Below are positions 25,481 through 33,638 of a DNA stretch of 64,000 nucleotides, piece by piece (position 1 is the first letter of the stretch; every line of letters begins with the position of its first letter). The stretch lies in the NCBI GenBank assembly GCA_046290815.1, contig JBKBUF010000019.1:1-64000 (forward strand), written 5' to 3'. This DNA is from JBKBUF01 sp046290815 (GTDB lineage Bacteria > Bacteroidota > Bacteroidia > Cytophagales > Cytophagaceae). A program made the translations under genes and the position numbers. The notes beneath the pieces were generated by a model, which made no database searches, was not told where the DNA came from, and worked only from the letters and a program-made list of their open reading frames with translations.

Positions 25481-25566
25481 TAACTTTAACATTTTTTTTT
25501 CGTTAAAGCATTGAAACCTGAGTAAATCAGATTACATTAGTACCGTAACCACTAAATTTTAAAGCC

Positions 25567-25671
25567 ATGGGAAAATCTCAAGACGCTAAAAAAGAAACCA
25601 AAAAACAGCCTGCAAAATCTCTGAAAGAGAAAAGAGCTGAGAAAAAGGAAAAGAAGAACAACAAATACTAG
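25567..25671 (+). CDS. Very small basic protein (34 residues)
   Basis: ATG 25567 opens a 34-codon frame beginning MGKSQDAKKETKKQPAKSLK and continuing almost entirely in Lys, Glu and Ala. It is followed 17 bases later by a strong terminator, which supports a real transcript. Short Lys-rich proteins of this sort are common in Bacteroidetes and may bind nucleic acid, but no function is known. It resembles in style, though not in sequence, the 54-residue protein at 63753. Confidence 0.65.
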   Translation: MGKSQDAKKETKKQPAKSLKEKRAEKKEKKNNKY

Positions 25672-25688
25672 CTGTTCCTTTCCTACTG

Positions 25689-25729
25689 AAGAGTCATTTC
25701 GGAAAAGTTTCGGAATGACTCTTTTTTTT
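25689..25729 (+). terminator. Rho-independent terminator
   Basis: AAGAGTCATTTCGG pairs with TCGGAATGACTCTT around a short loop, followed by eight T. The long stem ends the 34-codon gene. Confidence 0.9.
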
Positions 25730-25737
25730 ACCTGTCC

Positions 25738-25851
25738 TACCCTCTGCCTCATTCTCCACAATTTTCCACCCGAACTTATAACTCTTTCTCCCCACTCTTT
25801 CTCCGCACTGTTACACCGCATGTTACTCCCCACTCTTCCTCCGCACTTTCT
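25738..25851. repeat. CTCCGCACT-type tandem words
   Basis: Imperfect 13-base words (CTTTCTCCGCACTGTTACACC, CTTCCTCCGCAC) repeat the family seen at 21227-21310. The block lies between the small-gene terminator and the nucleoid-associated-protein gene. Confidence 0.7.
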
Positions 25852-25945
25852 TTAATTGTGAATAACTTCCTGATTTTCTCCTATCGGTATCACTGAATTT
25901 TGACTAATTTTCCTTAAGGAATATTCAAAGTCCTGCGTCAAAATT

Positions 25946-26992
25946 ATGTTAGAATTCGGGGAAGTAAAATTAAAAAATCTGATTATCCATAAAGTAGGAA
26001 ACAGCCTTCAGGAAGAAGGAATAGTGATTGCCCAAAAGCCCTTGGTTTTTAAAGAGGATATAGTAAAGGAATTGCTTTTGAAATATTTTTTATCTCCGTT
26101 CAAAGGTGATGTTTTTTATAATTTCGATCATGAGACAGATTTGAACCTCAATGAACTTTTCTGCTTTTGCTCGGAAATATTTGACGATCCCGATTCATTT
26201 TTTATTCAGTCAGTAAATATTGCAAAGCACCTCTACTCCAAATCAAATCACCACAACATAAAAGGAGGGGAGTTCTATCTGGTTTACTTCGAAAATGTAA
26301 TTGTAAATAATGATGTCACCGATGCTATCGGGTTATTCAAGTCAGAGAACAAAGAGACTTATCTTAAGGTATTCCATCAGGAAGATTCGGTGGAAGTGGA
26401 GTATGAGCAGGGGGTAAATATTAATAAACTGGATAAGGGATGTTTGATTTTTAATCTTGAGCGGGAAAAGGGTTATAAACTTTGCATCGTTGATAATACC
26501 AATAAATCACAGGAAGCTCAATATTGGAAAAATGATTTCCTGAAAATAAAACAGCATCAGGATAATTACTTCCATACCGAACATTACCTTCATATGTGTA
26601 AGAATTTTTTCAGCAATGCACTTGATGAACAATATGAAGTGGAAAAAGCGGATAAAATAATGCTCATGAACAAGTCAGTGAATTATTTTGTCAAAAAGGA
26701 AAGTTTTAATGTGCGTGAATTTGAAAACGAAGTAATGGAGCAGCCGGAGCTAATTGAAGCATTTAAGAACTATAAGGAAGAATATAAGCAGAAGTTTGAT
26801 GTTCCGGCTTATGACGAGTTTGAAATTTCAGACAGGGCAGTAAAGCAGACTAAGAAAATTTTTAAGAGTGTAATAAAGCTGGATAAGAATTTTCATATAT
26901 ACATTCATGGCAACAGGGATTATATACAAAAAGGTTTTGATGAGGAAAGGGGATTAAGTTATTACCAGGTCTTTTTTAAGGAAGAGTCCTGA
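25946..26992 (+). CDS. Nucleoid-associated protein, NdpA/YejK family
   Basis: A 348-residue cytoplasmic protein of the NA37/NdpA family. The start LKNLIIHKVGNSLQEEGIV is the typical opening, and the middle carries VTDAIGLFKSENKETYLKVF (about residues 127-146), the usual core. The C-terminal third contains SDRAVKQTKKIFKSVIKLD and a final GLSYYQVFFKEE. Such proteins are nucleoid-bound and appear in some mobile or defence contexts, but nothing of that kind surrounds it here. It converges on the minus-strand paralog cluster with a two-base gap. Confidence 0.85.
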   Translation: MLEFGEVKLKNLIIHKVGNSLQEEGIVIAQKPLVFKEDIVKELLLKYFLSPFKGDVFYNFDHETDLNLNELFCFCSEIFDDPDSFFIQSVNIAKHLYSKSNHHNIKGGEFYLVYFENVIVNNDVTDAIGLFKSENKETYLKVFHQEDSVEVEYEQGVNINKLDKGCLIFNLEREKGYKLCIVDNTNKSQEAQYWKNDFLKIKQHQDNYFHTEHYLHMCKNFFSNALDEQYEVEKADKIMLMNKSVNYFVKKESFNVREFENEVMEQPELIEAFKNYKEEYKQKFDVPAYDEFEISDRAVKQTKKIFKSVIKLDKNFHIYIHGNRDYIQKGFDEERGLSYYQVFFKEES

Positions 26993-26994
26993 TT

Positions 26995-27702
26995 TTATTC
27001 CTGTATTTTCTGATTATACCTGTAAACTGCTTTTTTATAAAATTTAGGTCTTATAACCTTTTTGAAAATTATGTTGCCTGCGTTTAAAACCAGCACACCC
27101 ATTGTAGATGCCAATAAATTTGAAAAATGCTGATCTGCTTTATTGGGGTCATAATCTATGCTGTTAGGATCACTGTAATAGCTGTAGTTTAATAAATTCA
27201 CAGTAGCAATCAAACCCAGTGGCAGCGAGGCAAATGAAGATATGGTTCCCAGGTTGTGTACAACTCTTGCCTGCCGCAAATTGCTGTTTACCTCCGGATC
27301 ATTCAATTGTTTTAAAATAGGAGTAATTCTTCTTATGCTATATTTTTTGTCCTGATATCTGAAATAGGTGCCGCCTATATGAGTGACTGTGTCCGGGTTT
27401 AAATCTTTTTTTTCGGTAAAAAATGATTCTTCATTTTTTGTCTCCGGTACTATCCTGTTTTCAGGTTTTTTCGATTCAATAACAATTTTAACTCCGTTTT
27501 CAAGCTTTAGCATGAATACTTCAGATTCATGAATCTTTCTTGTAGTGGTATCACCTGGAGGGTGTCTGAAAAAAATGGTATCTTCTATTATCTGAAGAAA
27601 TTTAATTTTCTTTTCATTACCATTTATATCAAGCATTACATCCTGAGAATATGCATTAACAAAAAACAGAGCAAAAAACAAGCTTGCAAAAAAATGCTTC
27701 AT
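26995..27702 (-). CDS. Secreted N-module protein with C-terminal membrane hairpin (paralog 1)
   Basis: From ATG 27702 the signal peptide reads MKHFFASLFFALFFVNAYSQ; an upstream in-frame ATG (27738) would overlap the next gene. Residues about 20-80 are the module shared by this four-gene cluster (DVMLDINGNEKKIKFLQI; ESEVFMLKLENGVKIVIESK). A linker with TYFRYQDKKYSIRRITPIL follows, then a helical part (NSNLRQARVVHNLGTISSFASLP) and two hydrophobic segments at about 155-220. It ends with a basic tail. Family and function are unknown. It is last in a row of same-direction paralogs and 10 bases from its neighbour. Confidence 0.75.
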   Translation of the reverse strand: MKHFFASLFFALFFVNAYSQDVMLDINGNEKKIKFLQIIEDTIFFRHPPGDTTTRKIHESEVFMLKLENGVKIVIESKKPENRIVPETKNEESFFTEKKDLNPDTVTHIGGTYFRYQDKKYSIRRITPILKQLNDPEVNSNLRQARVVHNLGTISSFASLPLGLIATVNLLNYSYYSDPNSIDYDPNKADQHFSNLLASTMGVLVLNAGNIIFKKVIRPKFYKKAVYRYNQKIQE

Positions 27703-27712
27703 TGTATTATTT

Positions 27713-28981
27713 TTAAAAACTTTCAATGATAAAGACATAGTTTTTTAATTCAGAAACTATGCCGCTTAGATTTTTTTCTTTAAAAGTATTGCTGGGGATC
27801 TGGAAGTTAAAACCATCAATATTCTTAAGGAATGATTCAAGATAACTTGCTTTGATTGCATAGCCGGCAGATTCTGCCGTTCTTGATTTGGCATAAATAA
27901 CCCCTATCAGATTTCCATTTTCATCAATAAGCGGTCCGCCACTATTACCTCCGTTTATGGCGGCAGAAACCTGGTATTTACTTATGTCACCCATTGCACC
28001 GCTTTTTGCGCTGATAATCCCTTCGGTAATTTTTATCTCTTGCCCCATAGCCATTACATTAGGGAAGCCAATAGCATAAATCTTGTCAGCCTGATTAATC
28101 CCTGTAGTTTTAATGGAAAAAGGGGGATTGCTGAATTTTAAATTCGGATTATTAAGTTTTATAATAGCTAAATCGTTGGAGGGGTCTGAAGCAATCAAAG
28201 TGGCCCTATGTCTTATTGAGAAGTCTCCATTGATTCCTGATACTGTAATTTCATTTTTTCCATCAACGCAATGAAAATTTGTTATGAGATATCCGTCAGA
28301 GCTGATTAAAAAACAAGTTCCTTGATTAATTCCAATTCCTTTGTCTAGGTCTTTTAATGATTCACGATTTATTGGAAAATCTAAAGTTTCTTGTCGTTTA
28401 ATTATACTTTTTGTATTTAAATACTCCCTCACATCTTCTTTATTTACAACATAAAGTCCTCCCATACTGTGTTTTATATAATAAGTTTTTCCTCTTGTAA
28501 CTTTTAAATTGCAGGTTCTATATTCAGATTGTATGGCTATGTCACCTTGAGAATAAATTTTATACTCAACCACTGAATTATAATCTAATAGAAACGATTG
28601 TTGATTTGGAAGAGTGATATTAAGTGGAAGTTGTTTGAAATCTTTTACAAAATAAATAGTAGAATATGGAATTTCAGATTTTTTTGGGGTAGGGTTTCCA
28701 TAATAATAATATGGATCAATTTCGTTTCCTTGAATTGGAGGATTTGAACTGCTTTTTTTCATCACAATCTTTGCCCCATCCTGAAATTTAACCATAAACA
28801 CTTCTGAAGAATGTATCCTGTTAATGACCTTGTCTTCCGACTTTGATTTGTAAAAAACAGAATCTCCAATGATATCTGTGATTTTAACATTCAATTCATT
28901 TCCATTTCTCATCAGAATCATATCCTGCGAAAATGCCATTAATGGTATTAAGAAGATGAAAGAAAAAAGGAGGCGTTTCAT
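27713..28981 (-). CDS. Trypsin-like (S1C) serine protease fused to the shared N-module (paralog 2)
   Basis: A 422-residue secreted protein. The signal peptide ends at MAFSQ and the shared N-module follows at about residues 20-80 (DMILMRNGNELNVKITDI; SSEVFMVKFQDGAKIVMKKS). A middle region of about 120 residues (YFVKDFKQLPLNITLPNQQS) is unrecognised. A DegP/HtrA-type protease domain occupies about 215-400, with His in NFHCVDG, Asp in SNDLAIIKL and Ser in GGNSGGPLIDENG. It has no PDZ domain. It is the only cluster member with an enzyme in place of the membrane hairpin. It probably works in the periplasm, perhaps on or with its neighbours. Confidence 0.88.
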   Translation of the reverse strand: MKRLLFSFIFLIPLMAFSQDMILMRNGNELNVKITDIIGDSVFYKSKSEDKVINRIHSSEVFMVKFQDGAKIVMKKSSSNPPIQGNEIDPYYYYGNPTPKKSEIPYSTIYFVKDFKQLPLNITLPNQQSFLLDYNSVVEYKIYSQGDIAIQSEYRTCNLKVTRGKTYYIKHSMGGLYVVNKEDVREYLNTKSIIKRQETLDFPINRESLKDLDKGIGINQGTCFLISSDGYLITNFHCVDGKNEITVSGINGDFSIRHRATLIASDPSNDLAIIKLNNPNLKFSNPPFSIKTTGINQADKIYAIGFPNVMAMGQEIKITEGIISAKSGAMGDISKYQVSAAINGGNSGGPLIDENGNLIGVIYAKSRTAESAGYAIKASYLESFLKNIDGFNFQIPSNTFKEKNLSGIVSELKNYVFIIESF

Positions 28982-29094
28982 ATTGCTGTTTATATAAAGT
29001 ATTTACAATTATATATTAAATATAATCATTATTTGGATTGGATAAAACTGTATTGAAGTTTTAAACTACCTGGTAATAAAATGACTGGAAGAGC

Positions 29095-29817
29095 TTATTC
29101 CTTTTCAATCCCATACAATTCGTAGTTGTATCGTTTTACTGCTTTGTTCATTTCAACATAGCGCACAATTTGTTTGGTGATAAGCTGAGTGGCCTGGCAT
29201 GAAATAACTGCTACTAAACCTGAAAAGGCTATTAGTGATAAAGTATTATATTCCTGCTGTTGTGCAGGGCTCATATTGTATGTAGGGTAGTCAGTTAGCC
29301 TTATATAGGTCAAAGTAGTAACTGCTCCGATAGGGTAGGTGGCATACAGGAAAAAATTACCTATTCTGTCTGCTTTGTCAAAATTTTTCAGGTGGAGATT
29401 TACTTCTTCTGATTTGATACTCTTCAATGTAGGTTGAATGGAGAATATATTATACCGCCTGTTCATGAATTCCAGATCTTTTCCTCTCCATCTTATCAAT
29501 GAATCACGGCTGGTTTTATTGAGAGGTGCAGTATTTAAATATTGTGCCTGGTCTTCTTTGCTTAGGGACTCCGGCTCTTCCATTACAATTTTAGTACCAT
29601 CTTTGAGCTTAATCATAAATACTTCAGCCTGAAGGATGGATTGAATGGTGGTATCTTCCGGAGGAGCGAAATAATAAATAGTATCCCCGTTTATCCGGGA
29701 GATTTTTGAAATTATTTCTTTTCCGTTTCTTTTAATTATCAGATCCTGTCCAAAAACTGAATATTGGAAACCGATTAAAAATATAATAGAAGCAAAAAAT
29801 ATTCGCAGGAAACCCAT
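29095..29817 (-). CDS. Secreted N-module protein with C-terminal membrane hairpin (paralog 3)
   Basis: A 240-residue protein with signal peptide MGFLRIFFASIIFLIGFQYSVFGQ. The N-module at about residues 25-85 reads DLIIKRNGKEIISKISRI and later AEVFMIKLKDGTKIVMEEPE. The C-terminal half repeats paralog 1's layout: FMNRRYNIFSIQPTLKSI, a helix (VNLHLKNFDKADRIGNFF), two hydrophobic stretches at about 150-215 and a basic end. The gap of 113 bases to the protease gene may contain a promoter, but none is clear. Function is unknown. Confidence 0.75.
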   Translation of the reverse strand: MGFLRIFFASIIFLIGFQYSVFGQDLIIKRNGKEIISKISRINGDTIYYFAPPEDTTIQSILQAEVFMIKLKDGTKIVMEEPESLSKEDQAQYLNTAPLNKTSRDSLIRWRGKDLEFMNRRYNIFSIQPTLKSIKSEEVNLHLKNFDKADRIGNFFLYATYPIGAVTTLTYIRLTDYPTYNMSPAQQQEYNTLSLIAFSGLVAVISCQATQLITKQIVRYVEMNKAVKRYNYELYGIEKE

Positions 29818-29840
29818 TGAATGTGCTTAATATAAATAAA

Positions 29841-30593
29841 TTACTTATTAATGTTATCCTGTAGCATATTATATCGCTCAACAGCTTTTTTGTATTCTCT
29901 TTCCCTTACAATTTTCTTCAATACAATTTGTGTTAAGTGAAGTACTACTACGCTACCGGCTCCTACGACAGTATAGGTAAGGTATTGGTTTTGTCTGTTG
30001 TAGTAATTGATCGTTGGGTCCTGCATCCAGTATCCGGTGGAATGTTCCATGTAAGTTACAAACGAAATGAATCCCGCCAGTCCTACAGGAATAGATGACA
30101 AGGCACTTACGGTACCTATGTTATGAGCAAGCCTGGCATCCCTTACATGTTGGTTAATTTCCTCATCGTTTGCTGTACGCAACACGCCGTTAATTCTTGG
30201 TCTGGTCATTCTTCGTCCGTTGTAGTAATAATATCCTCTGGAGGCCGGTTCAATATATTTTGGTTGTGGTTTGTCTTCTTCCTGTGTAGGCTGAGGTTGA
30301 GGTTTTACAACCACGGAGTTTGACCTCTGCTGGGAAGGAGCAGGGGCCTGGCTATCCATTACGATTTTGATTCCGTTTTCAAACTTGATCATGAAAACAG
30401 CAGATTTCGGAAGAGTCAAAACAACACTGTCAGCAGGGTTTTTTTTGTATAAAATTGTATCACCATTCATCTCTATCACTTTACCGGTAATTTCGTCCCC
30501 GCCTTTTTTAATGATCAGGTCTTGTGAATAGGATGCCAATGAGAAACCAGCGAAAAAAGCAATAAATAGAATAAAAGTTGAAAATCTGCCCAT
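29841..30593 (-). CDS. Secreted N-module protein with C-terminal membrane hairpin (paralog 4)
   Basis: A 250-residue protein, first in the minus-strand row. The signal peptide ends at LASYSQ. The N-module reads DLIIKKGGDEITGKVIEM and KSAVFMIKFENGIKIVMDSQ. A Pro/Gln-rich linker (VVKPQPQPTQEEDKPQPK) separates it from the C-terminal half. That half has YYYYNGRRMTRPRINGVL, a helix (INQHVRDARLAHNIGTVSAL) and two hydrophobic segments as in paralogs 1 and 3. It is 23 bases from paralog 3, so it is probably cotranscribed. Function is unknown. Confidence 0.75.
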   Translation of the reverse strand: MGRFSTFILFIAFFAGFSLASYSQDLIIKKGGDEITGKVIEMNGDTILYKKNPADSVVLTLPKSAVFMIKFENGIKIVMDSQAPAPSQQRSNSVVVKPQPQPTQEEDKPQPKYIEPASRGYYYYNGRRMTRPRINGVLRTANDEEINQHVRDARLAHNIGTVSALSSIPVGLAGFISFVTYMEHSTGYWMQDPTINYYNRQNQYLTYTVVGAGSVVVLHLTQIVLKKIVREREYKKAVERYNMLQDNINK

Positions 30594-30675
30594 AGATGTA
30601 CTGAAAGTAAATTTTGTAGTTTAAAAATACCGATTTTTTTCTGTCCCGGAAATTGAATCAGCTTAAAAAAATAAA

Positions 30676-30714
30676 AAAGCCGGAAAATTGACCATTTCGG
30701 AATTTCCCGGCTTT
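30676..30714. terminator. Terminator of ilvC
   Basis: AAAGCCGG (30676-30683) pairs with CCGGCTTT (30707-30714), with AAAATT/AATTT extending the stem. The arm tails are A- and T-rich, so it can work on the minus strand after ilvC and possibly on both strands. Confidence 0.8.
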
Positions 30715-30731
30715 ATATTGGTATTCAGGAG

Positions 30732-32213
30732 CTAGCCCAAGCTGATCTGTTTCATGCTGGTCATTGCTTCACGCAATTCTGCTCCTACTATTTCGATAGG
30801 ATGCCAACGGATAATTTCATTGACTTCCAGCAGTCTCCTGTTGTCCACGCCACCGTTTTTGCCTTCATTATAATTTTTGCCGATTACGTCAGTGTCAATT
30901 TTCTTCATGAAGTCCGCAAGTAATGGCTTACATGCATGGTCGAACAAATAACATCCGTACTCTGCAGTATCAGAAATTACTCTGTTCATTTCATAAAGCT
31001 TTTTACGTGCGATGGTATTGGCGATAAGCGGAGTTTCATGCAGAGATTCGTAATATGCAGACTCATCTTTGATACCTGACTCTGTCATGGTTTCAAAAGC
31101 AAGTTCAACTCCTGCTCTTACCATAGCAACCATCAGTAGAGCATTGTCATAATATTCCTGTTCGCTTATTTTTACATCAGAGGCCTGTGTTTTTTCAAAT
31201 GCAGTTTCAGAAGTAAGAGCTCTCCATTTCAACAGATTCTTATCGTTGTTTGCCCAGTCTTCCATCATAGTTTTTGAAAATTCACCGCTCATAATATCAT
31301 CCTGATGTTTGCGGAAAAGAGGACGCATAATGTCTTTCAGTTCTTCAGACAGGTCAAATGCTTTTATTTTTGCAGGGTTGGAAAGCCTGTCCATCATAAG
31401 TGTAATACCTCCATGCTTCAATGACTCGGTAATTACTTCCCATCCATATTGAATTAATTTCGCAGCGTATCCTTTGTCTATTCCTTTTTCTACCATTTTG
31501 TCGAAACAAAGAATAGAACCTGTTTGCAACAATCCGCAAAGGATAGTTTGCTCACCCATAAGGTCTGATTTTACTTCAGCAACAAAAGAAGATTTTAACA
31601 CTCCTGCTCTGTCACCGCCGGTTGCAACAGCATAAGCTTTTGCATAATCCCAGCCTTTACCTTCAGGATCATTTTCAGGGTGTACTGCTATAAGAGTAGG
31701 CACTCCGAATCCTCTTTTGTACTCTTCTCTTACTTCAGATCCAGGAGATTTTGGTGCTACCATGATCACGGTAATATCTTTCCTGATCTGCATTCCTTCT
31801 TCCACAATATTAAACCCGTGTGAATAGGAAAGTGCTGCTCCCTTCTTCATCAACGGCATTACTGCATTGATAACAGAAGTATGCTGTTTATCAGGTGTAA
31901 GATTAATTACCAGGTCAGCATTAGGGATTAATTCTTTATATGTTCCTACTTTAAAACCGTTTTCAGAAGCATTTTTCCATGACTGTCTTTTTTCAGCTAT
32001 TGCATCTTCTCTTAATGCATAAGAAATATCAAGACCTGAATCTCTCATGTTCAATCCCTGATTTAGTCCTTGTGCTCCGCAACCAACGATTACAATTTTC
32101 TTGCCTTTTAATGCAGCTACTCCGTTGCTGAATTCTTCTCTGTCCATGAACTCGCAAACACCGAGTTGATTTAATTTTTCTCTTAATGGAAGGGTATTAA
32201 AATAATTTGCCAT
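30732..32213 (-). CDS. ilvC: Ketol-acid reductoisomerase, class II
   Basis: A 493-residue NADPH-dependent enzyme for the second common step of valine and isoleucine synthesis, which also feeds leucine synthesis. The Rossmann motif KKIVIVGCGAQGLNQGLNMR lies at about residues 34-53. The metal-binding region includes SDLMGEQTILCG (about 215-226). Length and the doubled C-terminal helical domain (ending EIVGAELREAMTSMKQISLG) mark the long class II form seen in Enterobacteria and Bacteroidetes. It is alone here: no ilvB, ilvN or ilvD is adjacent, unlike many Bacteroidetes ilv operons. A terminator follows. Confidence 0.97.
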   Translation of the reverse strand: MANYFNTLPLREKLNQLGVCEFMDREEFSNGVAALKGKKIVIVGCGAQGLNQGLNMRDSGLDISYALREDAIAEKRQSWKNASENGFKVGTYKELIPNADLVINLTPDKQHTSVINAVMPLMKKGAALSYSHGFNIVEEGMQIRKDITVIMVAPKSPGSEVREEYKRGFGVPTLIAVHPENDPEGKGWDYAKAYAVATGGDRAGVLKSSFVAEVKSDLMGEQTILCGLLQTGSILCFDKMVEKGIDKGYAAKLIQYGWEVITESLKHGGITLMMDRLSNPAKIKAFDLSEELKDIMRPLFRKHQDDIMSGEFSKTMMEDWANNDKNLLKWRALTSETAFEKTQASDVKISEQEYYDNALLMVAMVRAGVELAFETMTESGIKDESAYYESLHETPLIANTIARKKLYEMNRVISDTAEYGCYLFDHACKPLLADFMKKIDTDVIGKNYNEGKNGGVDNRRLLEVNEIIRWHPIEIVGAELREAMTSMKQISLG

Positions 32214-32344
32214 TGTTTTTTAGGTTAAAATAATACTGACTATTCTGGTACAAATATGGGAAACAAACTTGTAAAAAAAGGATATTTTTACTGAAAGTTT
32301 AGGCACTTTTTTGGGATTATCGGTGCCAGATCTATAAAAAATAA

Positions 32345-32373
32345 TCCATACAGGCTGGTATAACCTGTATGGA
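32345..32373 (-). terminator. Terminator downstream of the 32401 gene
   Basis: A perfect 10-bp stem (TCCATACAGG, CCTGTATGGA) with a nine-base loop is followed, on the minus strand, by TTATTTTTTATAG. It lies 28 bases after the stop at 32401. Confidence 0.8.
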
Positions 32374-32400
32374 CGAATAGATTGTTGTATTTACAAATCC

Positions 32401-33066
32401 TTATCCCTGGATCTCACTGTTCATTTGCTCAACTACATTAGCCGACTCCTCGAAAAAGCTTTCAATCTGATCTTTTTGATTTAAAAGCTGTTCCTGTGGA
32501 TTGATAGCTGAAGCGGATTCATTAAGACTGTTCAGGTCATCTTGACCCATATCCGGAAATCGCTGCTGTTGTACTTTTTGTAATGCGTCGGAAGCTGATG
32601 TAAATGCCTCTTGTATCCTGTTTGCATGCTGCAACGACTGCGGATCCTGTTGTATCTGTTGCGCTCTTTCTTTTATCAGATTTACCTCACCTGATACATC
32701 GGCCTGACCTGCTGCAAGTCCGTTTATCGCATCGCCTAATCTGGATAAAGCTTCTGCTGTCATTTCATGATTGACACCCATAGCTTCTTTTACATTGTTT
32801 TCATCTATAAAATTCACATATGCTGAAGCTTCCGGTATTCCTTGGCCCTGTTGCTGTCCCTGCATTTGTTCCTCACCCTGCATCTGGTCTTCCTGGGTCA
32901 TAGTCTGCTCCTGCTGTTGCCATTCTTCATCAAAGGCCACACCGGTTTCCCTGCGGTCTTTCCCTGTCATATCCACAAGTAACCAAACCGCTCCAACTAT
33001 GAGAATTAATCCCACTATCCAGGGCCAAATAGGTTTTCTCCTTCTTTCTACTCTTATGTCTGCCAT
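32401..33066 (-). CDS. Hypothetical membrane-anchored helical protein, Gln/Met-rich
   Basis: A 221-residue protein with a basic cytoplasmic start (MADIRVERRRKPIWPW), one membrane helix (about residues 14-33) and a mostly helical soluble part. Residues about 48-78 are low-complexity (EEQMQGQQQGQG), and later segments (NLIKERAQQIQQDPQSLQHA) suggest a helical bundle or coiled coil. I do not recognise the family. The soluble part should face the periplasm. Its own terminator follows. Confidence 0.65.
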   Translation of the reverse strand: MADIRVERRRKPIWPWIVGLILIVGAVWLLVDMTGKDRRETGVAFDEEWQQQEQTMTQEDQMQGEEQMQGQQQGQGIPEASAYVNFIDENNVKEAMGVNHEMTAEALSRLGDAINGLAAGQADVSGEVNLIKERAQQIQQDPQSLQHANRIQEAFTSASDALQKVQQQRFPDMGQDDLNSLNESASAINPQEQLLNQKDQIESFFEESANVVEQMNSEIQG

Positions 33067-33144
33067 ACCCTACAAATTTTCCGTATTCTCACTATTTCAA
33101 AAACTTATTAAAATTAAGGGTAGTTCCTCCTTTATTCTTTCCTA

Positions 33145-33450
33145 TTATAACTCAGCGCGTTTTTTCAGACCTGATTCAAGAATAAATGTTCCGAATGGAA
33201 GAAGGGAGGCAACAAAGGCCCAGGTAACGAATAAAAATTTCCACTTAAATTTTATCCACACCTGAAGAAGAAGTAATACATATAAAATGAAAAGCAGTCC
33301 ATGTGCCCAACCTACATATTTCACCGGTTCCGGAATTCCTGTCCAATACTTCATAGGCATGGCTATACCTAAAAGTAACAAATAGGAGATCCCTTCTAAC
33401 CTGGCGATCAGGAGAAAACTTTTTAATCCTTCTAAAGAATGATTTGTCAT
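33145..33450 (-). CDS. DUF3817 membrane protein
   Basis: A 101-residue protein with three membrane helices. The opening FLLIARLEGISYLLLLGIAM and the middle VKYVGWAHGLLFILYVLLL (with the conserved HG in the second helix) are the DUF3817 pattern, as is the end LLPFGTFILESGLKK. The family (YdzA-like) is of unknown function in the inner membrane. It is likely its own transcript. Confidence 0.85.
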   Translation of the reverse strand: MTNHSLEGLKSFLLIARLEGISYLLLLGIAMPMKYWTGIPEPVKYVGWAHGLLFILYVLLLLQVWIKFKWKFLFVTWAFVASLLPFGTFILESGLKKRAEL

Positions 33451-33638
33451 AATGATGAATTTATTAATCCGATTATTTTCTTCGTCCTTGTGCTCAAGGT
33501 ATTGTTGTTCTCAGGATTAAATCCTGTGATTTACTTACGCCATAAAACTAACAAAATTGCCTTAAAAGTTTTTTATACAAATTAAATTAGTATTTTTACA
33601 ATAAATTATATAAATAAAAAGCCTTTAAAACGTTTGCA

